This document shows, one piece after another, positions 18,279-27,697 of a DNA stretch of 64,000 nt. The stretch's first letter is position 1. Every line of letters begins with the position of its first letter. The notes under the pieces are model-generated. The model had not been told where the DNA came from, made no database searches, and saw only the letters and a list, made by a program, of their open reading frames with translations. The DNA lies in NCBI RefSeq assembly GCF_000300975.2, contig NZ_AEEC02000015.1:1-64000 (forward strand), given 5' to 3'. The stretch comes from Herbaspirillum frisingense GSF30 (GTDB taxonomy: Bacteria; Pseudomonadota; Gammaproteobacteria; Burkholderiales; Burkholderiaceae_D). Position numbers and translations under genes: made by a program.

Positions 18279-19421
18279 TCAGGCAGGATAGAGTGCGCCC
18301 AGTACCCGCAGGCCACGCGCTCCGGTCACCGCCGGCAGGTTGCCCGGCAGGCGCAGGTCGAAGCGGCGCGCCAGCCAGGCGAAGGCCAGCGCTTCCACCC
18401 GTTGGGGCGCCACACCCAGCACGGCCGTCGATTGCACCTCGGCGCGCCCCTGCAATTGCTGACGCAGCAGTCGCATCAGCAGCGCATTTTCAGCCCCCCC
18501 ACCACAGACATAGACCTGGCCCGCATCAGGCGCATGGGCCACGATGGCATCGGCGATCGTGCTGGCGGTGAGCATGGTCAGCGTGGCCTGCACGTCGGGT
18601 GCCGGCATGGTTTGCCCGCTGCGCTGCAGGGCTGCCTGCAGCCAGTCCAGGTGGAACAGGTCGCGTCCCGAGCTCTTTGGCGGCGCGGCGCGGAAGAAGG
18701 CTTCGTCACGCAGTTGCGCCAGCAGGCCGGCGTGTACCTGGCCACTGGCGCCCCAGTCGCCGTTGGCGTCGTAGCTGCGCTGCAGGTGCAGCTGTATCCA
18801 GCCATCCATGAGCGCATTGCCGGGGCCGGTATCGAAGCCATAGGCCCCTTCTTCGCCGGCCGGCAGGATGCTGACATTGGCAATGCCACCAATATTGACC
18901 ACCACCCGCGATTGCGACGCATCGCCGAAGATGGCCCGATGGAAGGCCGGTACCAGCGGCGCACCCTGGCCACCGGCGGCCACGTCCCGGCTGCGGAAGT
19001 CGGCCACCACGTCGATGCCGGTCAACTCCGCCAGCAGCGCCGGGTTGTTGGTCTGGCGGGTGAAGCCCAGTTCCGGGCGATGGCGGATGGTCTGTCCGTG
19101 TACCCCCACCATGCGCAGGTCGGCCGCCGACTTGCCCGATTGCAGCAGCAGTTGCGCCACGCAGTCGGCGTAGTGCACCGCCAGTGCATTGGCGGCCATG
19201 GCTTCGCGTTCGATCTCGTTGGGGCCGGCTGCCTGCAGCGCCATCAGGTCGGCGCGCAGATGGTCGGGGAAGGGGACGTAGGCCGCTGCCAGCGTGGCCG
19301 AGACGGCCTGGCCGTCGAAGTCGGCCAGCACGCCATCGACGCCATCGAGGCTGGTGCCGGACATGAGGCCGATGTAGAGGGAAGGGGGCCGGGAAGACGA
19401 CGGGGACGAAGAAGAACTCAT
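18279..19421 (-). CDS. anmK: Anhydro-N-acetylmuramic acid kinase
   Basis: AnmK hydrolyses and phosphorylates 1,6-anhydro-MurNAc to MurNAc-6-phosphate, feeding recovered murein sugar back into metabolism. The 380-residue protein carries YIGLMSGTSLDGVDGVLADF near the start, VGVHGQTIRHRP, DFRSRDVAAGGQGAPLVPAF with the catalytic Asp, and the ATP-side VCGGGAENALLMR. The first 14 residues are a Ser/Pro-rich addition (MSSSSSPSSSRPPS) not needed by the family fold. The gene is separated from the upstream M23 peptidase by a terminator, so it likely has its own promoter. Confidence 0.95.
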   Translation of the reverse strand: MSSSSSPSSSRPPSLYIGLMSGTSLDGVDGVLADFDGQAVSATLAAAYVPFPDHLRADLMALQAAGPNEIEREAMAANALAVHYADCVAQLLLQSGKSAADLRMVGVHGQTIRHRPELGFTRQTNNPALLAELTGIDVVADFRSRDVAAGGQGAPLVPAFHRAIFGDASQSRVVVNIGGIANVSILPAGEEGAYGFDTGPGNALMDGWIQLHLQRSYDANGDWGASGQVHAGLLAQLRDEAFFRAAPPKSSGRDLFHLDWLQAALQRSGQTMPAPDVQATLTMLTASTIADAIVAHAPDAGQVYVCGGGAENALLMRLLRQQLQGRAEVQSTAVLGVAPQRVEALAFAWLARRFDLRLPGNLPAVTGARGLRVLGALYPA

Positions 19422-19435
19422 GGCAGGGGCGCAGG

Positions 19436-19475
19436 AAAAAGAAAAGGGCGGTCGCTGATTCTACAGCGACCGCCC
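19436..19475 (-). terminator. Terminator of the M23 peptidase gene
   Basis: A perfect 12-bp stem, GGGCGGTCGCTG/CAGCGACCGCCC, with a 6-nt loop is followed on the minus strand by TTTTCTTTTT. It lies between the M23 gene stop and the anmK start. Confidence 0.9.
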
Positions 19476-19513
19476 TTCGTAGCTCATGCCGGCAGGAACG
19501 ATGCCGGCCGGAA

Positions 19514-20911
19514 TTACTTGATGGAAGCCAGTTTCACATCCGGCGCGCCCGGTACACGCAGCATGGCCATGCGGTGCTGCATCTCGTCGGCCACGGTGCG
19601 GAAGCGCTGCATCTGCGGGCCGGTCAATGCTTGGACATTGGGCACTTCCACCGACAGCGGGTTGCGCGGCTGGTTGTTGACGCGGAACTCGTAGTGCAGG
19701 TGCGGGCCGGTCGCCCAGCCGGTCATACCGACGAAACCGATCACGTCGTTCTGGCTGACCTTCATGCCCTTCTTGATGTTGGGCGCGAAGCGGCTCATGT
19801 GGCCGTAGGCGGTGGAGTAGCCACTCCAGTGCTTGATGACGACGATGTTGCCATAGCCGTTCTGCTGACCCACGAAGTCGACCACGCCATCGGCCGCCGC
19901 ATGGATGGGGGTGCCGGTCGGTGCCGCGAAGTCCACGCCGGTGTGCTGTTTCCACTGGCCCAGGATGGGGTGCAGGCGCATCGAGAAGCCGGAAGAGATA
20001 CGGGTGAAGGCCAGCGGCGACTTCAGGAAGGCCTTCTTGAGCGACTTGCCGTCGAAGGCGTAGTAGCCGCCACCGCCGATCTTGCTGGCCGGGTCGCTGA
20101 ACCACACCGCCTGGTAACGGTTGCCGGCATTGTCGAATTCGCCGGCCAGCACGCGACCGGTGCGCACCAGGTCACCGTTCTGGTAATAGGTCTCGTAGAC
20201 CACGTTGAAGCGGTCGCCGCGGCGCAGGTCGGAAGCGAAGTTGATGTTGGTGGCGAACATGTCCACCAGCTGCATGGCGATGGCGTCCGGGATCTGGGCC
20301 GCGTCGGTGGCCGCGAACAGCGAGGAGAAGATGGTGCCGGCGCGCATTTCCACGCGCCGCTCGAGCACGGCCGGCTGGGCCTGGGCGGTCAGCTTGCCGT
20401 CCTGGCGCGAGATGACCAGGTTCTTCGGGGTGTCGCTGCCATCGTCGAGGGTGGCCGACAGTTTGACCAGTTCGCCATTGTCGTCGGTCTGGGCCACCAC
20501 ACGCTTGCCGGCGCGCAACTGCATCACCGTGCGCGCCAGGGTATCTGACTTGATGAAGGCCGTGGCCTCGTCGTCATCCACGCCCAGGCGGTTGAGCAGG
20601 GTGGCCAGGGTGTCGCCGCTGCGTACCTTCTCTTCGTTCACGTAATACTGCGAACGCTCTTCCAGTGCGCTGATCTGCTGTTGCAGGTCGGGCAGGGCCA
20701 GTTCCTTGGAAATCGGGTTGACCGGGGCGTCCTTCAGGTCGGGCTCGGCCGGTGCGAAGCCGGCGGCGCCGATGGTAAAGGCCGCCAGGAACAGGGCGCT
20801 GGCGCCGACGATGCGGGTCTTGGGCGAGGAGGCGGCGACTTTGTGGTGGCAGGATCGCAACGCGGTGAAGCACAGGGACGAGAGGTGCTTGAGTTTATCT
20901 TGTGGGAACAT
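19514..20911 (-). CDS. M23-family metallopeptidase (MepM-like murein endopeptidase)
   Basis: A protein of 465 residues. One membrane helix or uncleaved signal lies at about 36-54. A LysM-like/OapA-type stretch follows (VRSGDTLATLLNRLGVDDDE, about 97-117), then a middle beta domain. The LytM catalytic domain has zinc ligands in HTGVDFAAPTGTP and HLHYEFRVN (about 345-425). It should cut peptide cross-links in the periplasm to let the sacculus grow. The Gly/Lys-rich approach and MRLHPILGQWKQHTG segment match MepM/NMB0315-like enzymes. It is divergent from tyrS with 246 bp between them; no ribosome site is obvious at the chosen ATG. Confidence 0.92.
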   Translation of the reverse strand: MFPQDKLKHLSSLCFTALRSCHHKVAASSPKTRIVGASALFLAAFTIGAAGFAPAEPDLKDAPVNPISKELALPDLQQQISALEERSQYYVNEEKVRSGDTLATLLNRLGVDDDEATAFIKSDTLARTVMQLRAGKRVVAQTDDNGELVKLSATLDDGSDTPKNLVISRQDGKLTAQAQPAVLERRVEMRAGTIFSSLFAATDAAQIPDAIAMQLVDMFATNINFASDLRRGDRFNVVYETYYQNGDLVRTGRVLAGEFDNAGNRYQAVWFSDPASKIGGGGYYAFDGKSLKKAFLKSPLAFTRISSGFSMRLHPILGQWKQHTGVDFAAPTGTPIHAAADGVVDFVGQQNGYGNIVVIKHWSGYSTAYGHMSRFAPNIKKGMKVSQNDVIGFVGMTGWATGPHLHYEFRVNNQPRNPLSVEVPNVQALTGPQMQRFRTVADEMQHRMAMLRVPGAPDVKLASIK

Positions 20912-21157
20912 GCAATACGAATACGTTAAAATCTGACGTTTCCGTGGCGGATGGCGGGTACGGCTGCAATGCGGCGTTTCCTGTCCCCCCGCCGTGTTGC
21001 GCCCGCGTAATTCTTCATACGCACGGGTGTGAATATTGTTCCTGCTGATGAGCTTCTGAGGCGGCGTCCTGGCGCCCAGCAGAAAAACGAAAGTCGGAAT
21101 TATAGCAACACGCTTTAGCGGTCTTGTCCTACAAATGCCAATTTTTTAGTTATATCG

Positions 21158-22417
21158 ATGAACGCCGACCAGTCCACCCCTTCCGCGCCCTCTGCCGCCC
21201 CCTCCAAACTGCCCCTCTCCGACAAGGTCCAGGAGGCGCTGGCCATCACTAAACGCGGTATCGATGAGCTGCTCATCGAAAGCGAATTCGCGCAGAAGCT
21301 GGCGCGTGCCGAGCAGAGCGGCCAGCCGCTGCGCATCAAGCTGGGACTGGACCCGACCGCCCCTGACCTGCACCTGGGGCATACGGTGGTCCTGAACAAG
21401 ATGCGCCAGTTGCAGAACCTGGGGCATCAGGTGATCTTCCTGATCGGCGACTTCACCTCGATGATCGGCGACCCGTCCGGCCGCAATGCCACCCGTCCGC
21501 CGCTGTCGCGCGAACAGATCGAGATCAACGCCAAGACCTATTTCGCCCAGGCCAGCCTGGTGCTGGATGCCAGCAAGACCGAAATCCGCTACAACTCCGA
21601 ATGGTGCGATGCCCTGGGTAGTCGCGGCATGATCCAGCTGGCCTCGCGCTACACCGTGGCGCGCATGATGGAGCGCGACGACTTCACCAAGCGCTTCAAG
21701 GAAGGCACGCCGATCTCGGTGCATGAATTCCTCTACCCGCTGATGCAGGGCTATGACTCGGTGGCCCTGAAGTCCGACCTGGAACTGGGCGGCACCGACC
21801 AGAAATTCAACCTGCTGGTGGGCCGCGAACTGCAGAAGGACTTTGGCCAGGAGCCGCAGTGCATCCTGACCATGCCGCTGCTGGAAGGCCTGGACGGCGT
21901 GGAAAAGATGTCCAAGTCCAAGGGCAACTATATCGGCATCACCGAACCGGCCAACACCATGTTCGCCAAGGTGATGAGCATTTCCGACGTGATGATGTGG
22001 CGCTACTACGACCTGCTGTCGTTCCGCTCCATCGCCGAGATCGCTGCCTTCAAGGCCGAGGTCGAGGGGGGCCGCAATCCGCGCGATATCAAGGTCGCCC
22101 TGGCCCAGGAGATCGTGGCCCGCTTCCACTCGCAGCAGGCTGCCGAAGACGCGCTGGCCGATTTCGTCAACCGCTCCAAGGGCGGCATCCCGGACGACAT
22201 CCCCGAGGTCTCGCTGTCGGGCGCGCCGCTGGGCATCGGCCAGTTGCTCAAGCAGGCCAACCTCTGTGCCTCCACCTCGGAAGCACTGCGCATGGTGGAG
22301 CAGGGCGGCGTGCGTATCGACGGCACCGTCATCAGCGACAAGGGTTTGAAGGTCGAGGCCGGCCAGTGCGTGGTGCAGGTCGGCAAGCGCAAGTTTGCCC
22401 GCGTCACCCTGGCGTAA
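21158..22417 (+). CDS. tyrS: Tyrosine--tRNA ligase
   Basis: A class I aminoacyl-tRNA synthetase of 419 residues that charges tRNA-Tyr. Visible motifs are the HIGH-type [14 protein letters not shown] (about residues 69-83), the tyrosine pocket around [16 protein letters not shown], and the loop [12 protein letters not shown] (about 247-258). The C-terminal S4-like RNA-binding domain contains [17 protein letters not shown] rather than KFGKT places it in the TyrZ-like subgroup. The first 20 residues are a Ser/Pro/Ala-rich extension. No T-box is visible upstream, and the ribosome site is weak. Confidence 0.96.
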   Translation: MNADQSTPSAPSAAPSKLPLSDKVQEALAITKRGIDELLIESEFAQKLARAEQSGQPLRIKLGLDPTAPDLHLGHTVVLNKMRQLQNLGHQVIFLIGDFTSMIGDPSGRNATRPPLSREQIEINAKTYFAQASLVLDASKTEIRYNSEWCDALGSRGMIQLASRYTVARMMERDDFTKRFKEGTPISVHEFLYPLMQGYDSVALKSDLELGGTDQKFNLLVGRELQKDFGQEPQCILTMPLLEGLDGVEKMSKSKGNYIGITEPANTMFAKVMSISDVMMWRYYDLLSFRSIAEIAAFKAEVEGGRNPRDIKVALAQEIVARFHSQQAAEDALADFVNRSKGGIPDDIPEVSLSGAPLGIGQLLKQANLCASTSEALRMVEQGGVRIDGTVISDKGLKVEAGQCVVQVGKRKFARVTLA

Positions 22418-22429
22418 GCTGGTGCGCGC

Positions 22430-22894
22430 ATGATTGCCCTGTTGCAGCGGGTCAGCCAGGCCGCCGTGGTGGTGGACGGCCAGACGCTGGGTGCCATCGG
22501 CCCCGGCCTGATGGTACTGGTCTGCGCCGAACGCCATGACGGCGTGGCCCAGGCCGATGCCCTGCTCAAGAAGCTGCTGGCCTATCGCGTCTTCAGCGAC
22601 GAGGCAGGCAAGATGAATCGCAGTGTTGTCGACGTGCAAGGCGGCCTGTTGTTGATCCCGCAGTTCACGTTGGCCGCCGATACCAATTCCGGCACACGCC
22701 CCTCCTTCACGCCAGCGGCCGCGCCCGAACTGGGACGGCAGCTGTTTGAGCACTTCGTGGCGCAGGCGCGGGTGCAGCATGGACAGGAAAAGGTCGGCAC
22801 CGGCCGTTTTGGCGCCGACATGAAAGTGTCGCTGACCAACGACGGGCCGGTCACTTTCTGGCTGCAGGTGAAGCCTCAGGCTTTGGTGTCATGA
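22430..22894 (+). CDS. dtd: D-aminoacyl-tRNA deacylase
   Basis: Dtd removes D-amino acids (for example D-Tyr) and Gly mischarged on tRNA; its place 12 bp after tyrS fits proofreading of D-Tyr-tRNA. The 154-residue protein begins [18 protein letters not shown] and ends with the cross-subunit Gly-cisPro motif [11 protein letters not shown]. The other active-site motif, usually SQFTL, reads PQFTLAADT here (Ser to Pro). The change leaves Gln, Phe and Thr in place. [11 protein letters not shown] is conserved. Confidence 0.95.
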   Translation: MIALLQRVSQAAVVVDGQTLGAIGPGLMVLVCAERHDGVAQADALLKKLLAYRVFSDEAGKMNRSVVDVQGGLLLIPQFTLAADTNSGTRPSFTPAAAPELGRQLFEHFVAQARVQHGQEKVGTGRFGADMKVSLTNDGPVTFWLQVKPQALVS

Positions 22895-22979
22895 ACCTCG
22901 GTCCGGCTTGAAGCCGGGCCGGACGTCCCCAAATGAATTTGCAAAGCGTGTTGAATGTGGCCTTACTTTAGGAGGTGAT

Positions 22980-23627
22980 ATGAAATTCTGGAGCGATTCT
23001 TTCAAGGACGGTAGCAACATCCCCGGCGAGTTCGCCTTCGCGGTGATGGACGCCAAGACCCACGTCGCCCTGTCGGCCAACCGGAACCCGCACTTCGCCT
23101 GGAGCGATCTGCCGGCCGGTACCAGGTCGCTGGCGCTGGTGGTGCATGACCCTGACGTGCCTTCCCGTGGCGACGACGTCAACCAGGAAGGCAAGACCGT
23201 GCCGCTGGAACTGCCGCGGGTGGATTTCTATCACTGGACCCTGGTGGACATTCCGGCCAGTGTCAGCCAGATCAAGGCCGGCCAGTTCAGCAACGGCGTG
23301 ACCGCACGCGGCAAGCCGGGTCCGGCGGTGCTGGGCGACGTCATGCCCGGTGCACGCCAGGGCATCAACGACTACACCGGCTGGTTCGCCGGCGACGGCG
23401 ACATGCGCGGCGACTACTTCGGCTACGACGGCCCCTGCCCACCGTGGAACGATGCGCTGGTGCACCGCTACATCTTCACCCTCTATGCACTGGACGTGGA
23501 ACAGCTGCCGGTGGCCGGCAACCTCGAAGGTTCGGTGGTGGTGACGGCGCTACGCGACCATGTCCTGGCGCAGGCCTCCCTCACCGGCCTGTACACCCTC
23601 AACCCCAGCGCCATACCGCGCACCTGA
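22980..23627 (+). CDS. YbhB/YbcL family Raf-kinase-inhibitor-like (PEBP) protein
   Basis: A 215-residue member of the phosphatidylethanolamine-binding protein family, with FAWSDLPAGTRSLALVVHDPDVPS (the D-P-D anion pocket) and YDGPCPPWNDALVHRYIFTLYAL (the GPCPP-H-R-Y motif). The cellular role in bacteria is unknown. The ATG at 22980 directly follows AGGAGGTGAT, a perfect ten-base match to the 16S anti-Shine-Dalgarno sequence, so the gene is probably strongly translated. It carries no signal peptide. It precedes a histidine phosphatase by 8 bp. Confidence 0.9.
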   Translation: MKFWSDSFKDGSNIPGEFAFAVMDAKTHVALSANRNPHFAWSDLPAGTRSLALVVHDPDVPSRGDDVNQEGKTVPLELPRVDFYHWTLVDIPASVSQIKAGQFSNGVTARGKPGPAVLGDVMPGARQGINDYTGWFAGDGDMRGDYFGYDGPCPPWNDALVHRYIFTLYALDVEQLPVAGNLEGSVVVTALRDHVLAQASLTGLYTLNPSAIPRT

Positions 23628-23635
23628 AAACCCGC

Positions 23636-24280
23636 ATGACCGACATCCTGCTGATCCGCCACGGCGAAACCGACTGGAACGTGGACAAGCGCCTGCAAGG
23701 GCATATCGATATTCCGCTCAACCAGGCCGGCCAGCGCCAGGTCCTGGCACTGGGCGAGCTGCTGGCCGAGGAGGGCATCGATGCCATCTTCGCCAGCGAC
23801 CTGCAGCGCGCTCGCGACACCGCGCAGGCGGTGGCCCATGCCAGCGGACGGCAGGTAGTCATCGATACCGGCTTGCGCGAGCGCTGCTATGGCGCCTTCG
23901 AAGGTCTGCGCCATGTGGAGATCGAGGCGCGCTATCCCGAGGCCTATCGGCAGTGGAAAGCCCGCGAGCCGGACTTCCGCTACCCGGCCGGCGAGCGTAT
24001 CGCCGAGACCATGCGCGAGTTCTACGAGCGCTCGGTCGCGGCGGTGCAGCGGGTACTGGCCTCGGGCCCGTACCGCAAGGTGGCCATCGTCACCCATGGC
24101 GGCGTGCTGGAGTGCATCCATCACTGGGCCAGCCAGAGCTCCTTCGCCCAGCCGCGCAACTTCGACATCTTCAACGCCAGCGTCAACCGCCTGCACTGGG
24201 ATGGCCAACGCGCCCATATCCGTTCCTGGGGCGAGATCGGTCACCTCCAGCGCGAGACGCTGGACGAGGTCGACCGCTGA
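23636..24280 (+). CDS. Histidine phosphatase family protein (GpmB/CobC-like)
   Basis: A 214-residue member of the phosphoglycerate-mutase-like superfamily. The catalytic motif ILLIRHGETDWNVDKRLQG provides the phosphorylated His. The second Arg is in SDLQRARDTAQA, the acid in RERCYGAFEG, and the second His in IVTHGGVLECI. Substrates range from phosphoglycerate to cofactors and cannot be fixed here. The ATG at 23636 is 8 bp past the previous stop, so the pair is likely cotranscribed. A hairpin follows the gene. Confidence 0.88.
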   Translation: MTDILLIRHGETDWNVDKRLQGHIDIPLNQAGQRQVLALGELLAEEGIDAIFASDLQRARDTAQAVAHASGRQVVIDTGLRERCYGAFEGLRHVEIEARYPEAYRQWKAREPDFRYPAGERIAETMREFYERSVAAVQRVLASGPYRKVAIVTHGGVLECIHHWASQSSFAQPRNFDIFNASVNRLHWDGQRAHIRSWGEIGHLQRETLDEVDR

Positions 24281-24289
24281 ATCCGCACG

Positions 24290-24318
24290 CCGGGCCGCGC
24301 CACGCGGCCCGGATTCTT
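24290..24318 (+). terminator. Hairpin terminator after the histidine phosphatase gene
   Basis: CCGGGCCGCG and CGCGGCCCGG form a perfect 10-bp GC stem with a 3-nt loop. Only a short T-rich sequence (ATTCTTG) follows, so termination may be partial. Confidence 0.6.
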
Positions 24319-24409
24319 GCAGGATGGCAATCAGGATTGGCATACTGCCAACAATTGATTTTGCCCAATAAATAATCAGCCCCAAAGATGTAACCGCGCC
24401 CGATTCTTG

Positions 24410-24438
24410 TTGGGCGAGGCCGTCAATCGCGCTAAAAT
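24410..24438 (+). promoter_or_regulatory. Candidate sigma-70 promoter of dusB-fis
   Basis: TTGGGC (24410-24415) and TAAAAT (24433-24438) are separated by 17 bp and lie 36 bp before the dusB GTG. TAAAAT is flanked by the dyad GCGC/GCGC. Prediction only. Confidence 0.5.
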
Positions 24439-24473
24439 AGCGCCCTTCCCCGTACCTCCCCCTGATCCACGTC

Positions 24474-25493
24474 GTGAACATTGGGCCTTACTCCCTGCGA
24501 AACAACGTGTTCGTCGCTCCCATGGCGGGCGTGACCGACCGTCCATTCCGCCAGCTGTGCAAGCAGCTGGGGGCAGGGTATGCCGTGTCCGAGATGGCGG
24601 CTTCCGATCCGCGGCTGTGGCACAGCGAGAAGACCTCGCGCCGTATCAACCACGATGGCGAGATGGAACCCAAGGCGGTGCAGATCGCCGGGGCCGATCC
24701 CGTCATGCTGGCCGACTGCGCGAAGTACAACGTCGAGCGCGGTGCCCAGATCATCGACATCAACATGGGCTGCCCGGTCAAGAAGGTCTGCAACAGCTGG
24801 TGCGGTTCAGCCCTGCTGCAGGACGAGGAACTGGTGGCGCGCATCTTGGATGCGGTGGTGTCGGCGGTGGACGTGCCGGTGACGCTGAAATTCCGCACCG
24901 GCTGGGACCGCGCCAACAAGAACGCCCTGAAGATCGCCGCCCGCGCCCAGGCGGCCGGCATCGCCATGCTGACGCTGCACGGTCGCACCCGCGCCGACGG
25001 CTACAGCGGCCATGCCGAGTACGAGACCATCGCCGCCGTGAAGGCTGCCGTCAGCATTCCGGTGGTGGCCAATGGCGACATCACCACGCCCGAGAAGGCG
25101 CGCGAGGTCCTGCGCATCACCGGGGCTGATGCCGTCATGGTCGGCCGCGCCGCACAGGGGCGTCCCTGGATCTTCCGCGAGATCGACCACTTCCTGCAGA
25201 CCGGAGAACACCTGCCGGCGCCGCTGGTGAGCGAGGTCGTGCAACTGATGGATGAACACCTGCAGGCCCACTATGCGTTCTACGGCGAGTACCTGGGCGT
25301 GCGCACGGCGCGCAAGCATATCGGCTGGTATGTGCGCGAACTGGTCGGCGGCGAGCAGTTCCGTCGCGGCATGAATCGCATCGAAGACTGCAACCAGCAG
25401 TTGCAGGCGGTGCGGCAGTTCTTCGCCGACCAGGCAGTGCACGGCGAGCGTCTGCAATACGGTCTGGTGGATGAGGTGGCCCTGGCCGCCTGA
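24474..25493 (+). CDS. dusB: tRNA-dihydrouridine synthase B
   Basis: DusB is an FMN enzyme that reduces uridine in the D-loop of tRNA (U17 in E. coli). The 339-residue protein shows the TIM-barrel start VFVAPMAGVTDRPFR, the catalytic segment IDINMGCPVKK with the active Cys, HGRTRADGYSG, and the FMN-phosphate site VANGDITTP with MVGRAAQGRPW. The loop after the catalytic Cys reads KKVCNSWCGSALL, where most relatives have AGSAL, so an extra Cys is present. The start codon is GTG. The dusB-fis order is one of the most conserved operons of proteobacteria. Confidence 0.95.
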   Translation: MNIGPYSLRNNVFVAPMAGVTDRPFRQLCKQLGAGYAVSEMAASDPRLWHSEKTSRRINHDGEMEPKAVQIAGADPVMLADCAKYNVERGAQIIDINMGCPVKKVCNSWCGSALLQDEELVARILDAVVSAVDVPVTLKFRTGWDRANKNALKIAARAQAAGIAMLTLHGRTRADGYSGHAEYETIAAVKAAVSIPVVANGDITTPEKAREVLRITGADAVMVGRAAQGRPWIFREIDHFLQTGEHLPAPLVSEVVQLMDEHLQAHYAFYGEYLGVRTARKHIGWYVRELVGGEQFRRGMNRIEDCNQQLQAVRQFFADQAVHGERLQYGLVDEVALAA

Positions 25494-25676
25494 GCGAACG
25501 AGCAATGGCCCGACCGCCCGGCAGGGACGGAGATCGGGCTTGGGGTACCGGGTATCGGATGCGCCTTGCGCGCAATTGATCAACAACACGGCAGGTCACG
25601 CAGGCAGGCGCGCAGTTCACAACAGCGAGCGTCGCCGGCGGTGGCCACACCGGAAAAAAACAGAAGCAGCAACGCC

Positions 25677-25910
25677 ATGAGCAAAGAAAGTATCGAGGAT
25701 GTCGTCAAGAAGAGCCTGGAAAAGTATTTCCGGGATCTCGGAGAGCAACTCCCCACCAATGTCTACGACATGGTGCTGGCCACGGTCGAAAAACCGGTCT
25801 TCGAGACCGTGATGGCGCGCGCCGAGGGTAACCAGTCCCAGGCCGCCGAGATCCTCGGCATCAACCGCAATACGCTGCGCAAGAAGCTGCAGCAGCACGG
25901 CCTGCTGTAG
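25677..25910 (+). CDS. fis: Fis family DNA-binding protein
   Basis: A 77-residue protein matching the Fis C-terminal half, with the helix-turn-helix [20 protein letters not shown] at about residues 50-70. Fis bends DNA and regulates rRNA operons and recombination in enterics. Betaproteobacterial forms such as this lack part of the N-terminal Hin-activation arms, so their roles may differ. I chose the ATG at 25677; the open frame further upstream is poorly conserved and has no ribosome site. It follows dusB by 183 bp, longer than usual, so it may also have its own promoter. Confidence 0.93.
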   Translation: MSKESIEDVVKKSLEKYFRDLGEQLPTNVYDMVLATVEKPVFETVMARAEGNQSQAAEILGINRNTLRKKLQQHGLL

Positions 25911-26014
25911 CCCGCGCAAGGCCGGCGCCGCAGTGCAGGGGGCCGGTTCATGCAGGGGTGCAGCTTCCTTCCACGGTTTTTCAGGTTTCCTTTCCCTTAC
26001 CAGTCTTGCCTACC

Positions 26015-27586
26015 ATGATCAAACAAGCACTCATTTCCGTATCCGACAAGGCAGGCGTGCTCGAATTCGCGCGCGCGCTGTCCGCCATGGGCGTCAACAT
26101 CCTGTCCACCGGCGGCACCGCCAAGCTGCTGGCCGACAATGGCGTGCCGGTCACCGAAGTGGCCGACTACACCGGCTTCCCGGAAATGCTGGATGGCCGC
26201 GTGAAGACGCTGCATCCCAAGGTGCATGGCGGCATCCTGGCGCGTCGTGACTTCCCCGAGCACGTGGCCGCCCTGGACCAGCACGGCATCCCCACCATCG
26301 ACATGGTGGTGGTGAACCTGTATCCGTTCCAGCAGACCGTTGCCAAGCAAGAGTGCTCCCTGGAAGACGCCATCGAGAACATCGACATCGGCGGCCCGGC
26401 CATGCTGCGTTCCTCGGCCAAGAACCACAAGGACGTGATCGTCATCTGCGACCCGACCGACTACGAAGGCGTGCTGGCCGAGCTGAAGTCGGGCGGCGAC
26501 CTGCCCTATGAAAAGCGCTTTGCGCTGGCCAAGAAGGTCTTTGCCCACACTGCGCAATACGACGGCGCCATTACCAATTACTTCACCTCCCTGGGCGAAG
26601 ACAAGCAGCACACCACCCGCAGCGCCTACCCGTCCACCCTGAACCTTCACTTTGAGAAGGTCCAGGACATGCGCTATGGGGAAAACCCGCATCAGAGCGC
26701 CGCCTTCTACCGCGACATCAAGAAGGTCGAGGGCGCCCTGGCCAACTACACCCAGCTGCAGGGCAAGGAACTGTCCTTCAACAACATCGCCGATGCCGAT
26801 GCGGCGTGGGAATGCGTCAAGAGCTTCGACCCGGCCACCGAAGCGGCCTGCGTCATCATCAAGCACGCCAATCCCTGTGGCGTGGCCATCGGTGCCAACC
26901 CGCTGGAAGCCTACAGCAAGGCGTTGCAGACCGACCCGACCTCGGCCTTCGGTGGCATCATCGCCTTCAACCGCGAAGTGGATGCGGCTGCGGCCGAAGC
27001 GGTGGCCAAGCAGTTCCTGGAAGTGCTGATCGCCCCGTCCTTCAGTGCTGAAGCCAAGCAGATCTTCGCCGCCAAGCAGAACGTGCGCCTGCTGGAAATC
27101 CCGCTGGGCAATGGCCTGAACGGCTACGACTTCAAGCGCGTTGGCGGTGGCCTGCTGGTGCAGTCGCCGGATGCCAAGAACGTGCTGCTGGCCGACGTGA
27201 AGGTGGTCAGCAAGAAGCAGCCGACCCAGCAGCAACTGCAGGACCTGATGTTTGCCTGGCGCGTGGCCAAGTTCGTCAAGTCCAACGCCATCGTCTTCTG
27301 CGGCAATGGCATGACACTGGGTGTGGGCGCCGGCCAGATGAGCCGCATCGACTCCGCCCGCATCGCCTCGATCAAGGCGCAGAACGCCGGCCTGACCCTG
27401 GCGGGTTCTGCAGTGGCCTCCGACGCCTTCTTCCCGTTCCGCGACGGCCTGGACGTGGTGGTTGATGCCGGTGCCACCTGCGTCATCCACCCGGGCGGCT
27501 CCATGCGCGACCAGGAAGTGATCGATGCCGCCAACGAGCGCGACGTGGTGATGCTGCTGACCGGAACCCGTCACTTCCGTCACTGA
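26015..27586 (+). CDS. purH: Bifunctional AICAR formyltransferase/IMP cyclohydrolase
   Basis: PurH carries out the last two steps to IMP. The 523-residue protein has the N-terminal cyclohydrolase ([43 protein letters not shown]). The C-terminal formyltransferase has [13 protein letters not shown], the catalytic Lys-His pair in [11 protein letters not shown] (about residue 270), and [12 protein letters not shown] near the end. Length and order are standard. A strong terminator follows at 27608, so it is likely a single-gene unit or the end of the preceding run. Confidence 0.97.
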   Translation: MIKQALISVSDKAGVLEFARALSAMGVNILSTGGTAKLLADNGVPVTEVADYTGFPEMLDGRVKTLHPKVHGGILARRDFPEHVAALDQHGIPTIDMVVVNLYPFQQTVAKQECSLEDAIENIDIGGPAMLRSSAKNHKDVIVICDPTDYEGVLAELKSGGDLPYEKRFALAKKVFAHTAQYDGAITNYFTSLGEDKQHTTRSAYPSTLNLHFEKVQDMRYGENPHQSAAFYRDIKKVEGALANYTQLQGKELSFNNIADADAAWECVKSFDPATEAACVIIKHANPCGVAIGANPLEAYSKALQTDPTSAFGGIIAFNREVDAAAAEAVAKQFLEVLIAPSFSAEAKQIFAAKQNVRLLEIPLGNGLNGYDFKRVGGGLLVQSPDAKNVLLADVKVVSKKQPTQQQLQDLMFAWRVAKFVKSNAIVFCGNGMTLGVGAGQMSRIDSARIASIKAQNAGLTLAGSAVASDAFFPFRDGLDVVVDAGATCVIHPGGSMRDQEVIDAANERDVVMLLTGTRHFRH

Positions 27587-27607
27587 TCATCTGCATGCTT
27601 TAAACAG

Positions 27608-27639
27608 GAACGCCCGGCCATATGCCGGGCGTTCTTGTT
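27608..27639 (+). terminator. Rho-independent terminator of purH
   Basis: GAACGCCCGGC and GCCGGGCGTTC form a perfect 11-bp stem with a 5-nt loop, followed by TTGTT. It also faces the convergent MerR-type gene. Confidence 0.8.
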
Positions 27640-27697
27640 GGTGGGTTCGGTTTGCCTGCGCTGCTGCCTGTGCTGTTGTTTGCGCCGTCGCCTGCGC

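Noticed and set aside
20912-21157. T-box or attenuator for tyrS
   Set aside because: No T-box sequence, specifier hairpin or terminator was seen in the divergent gap.
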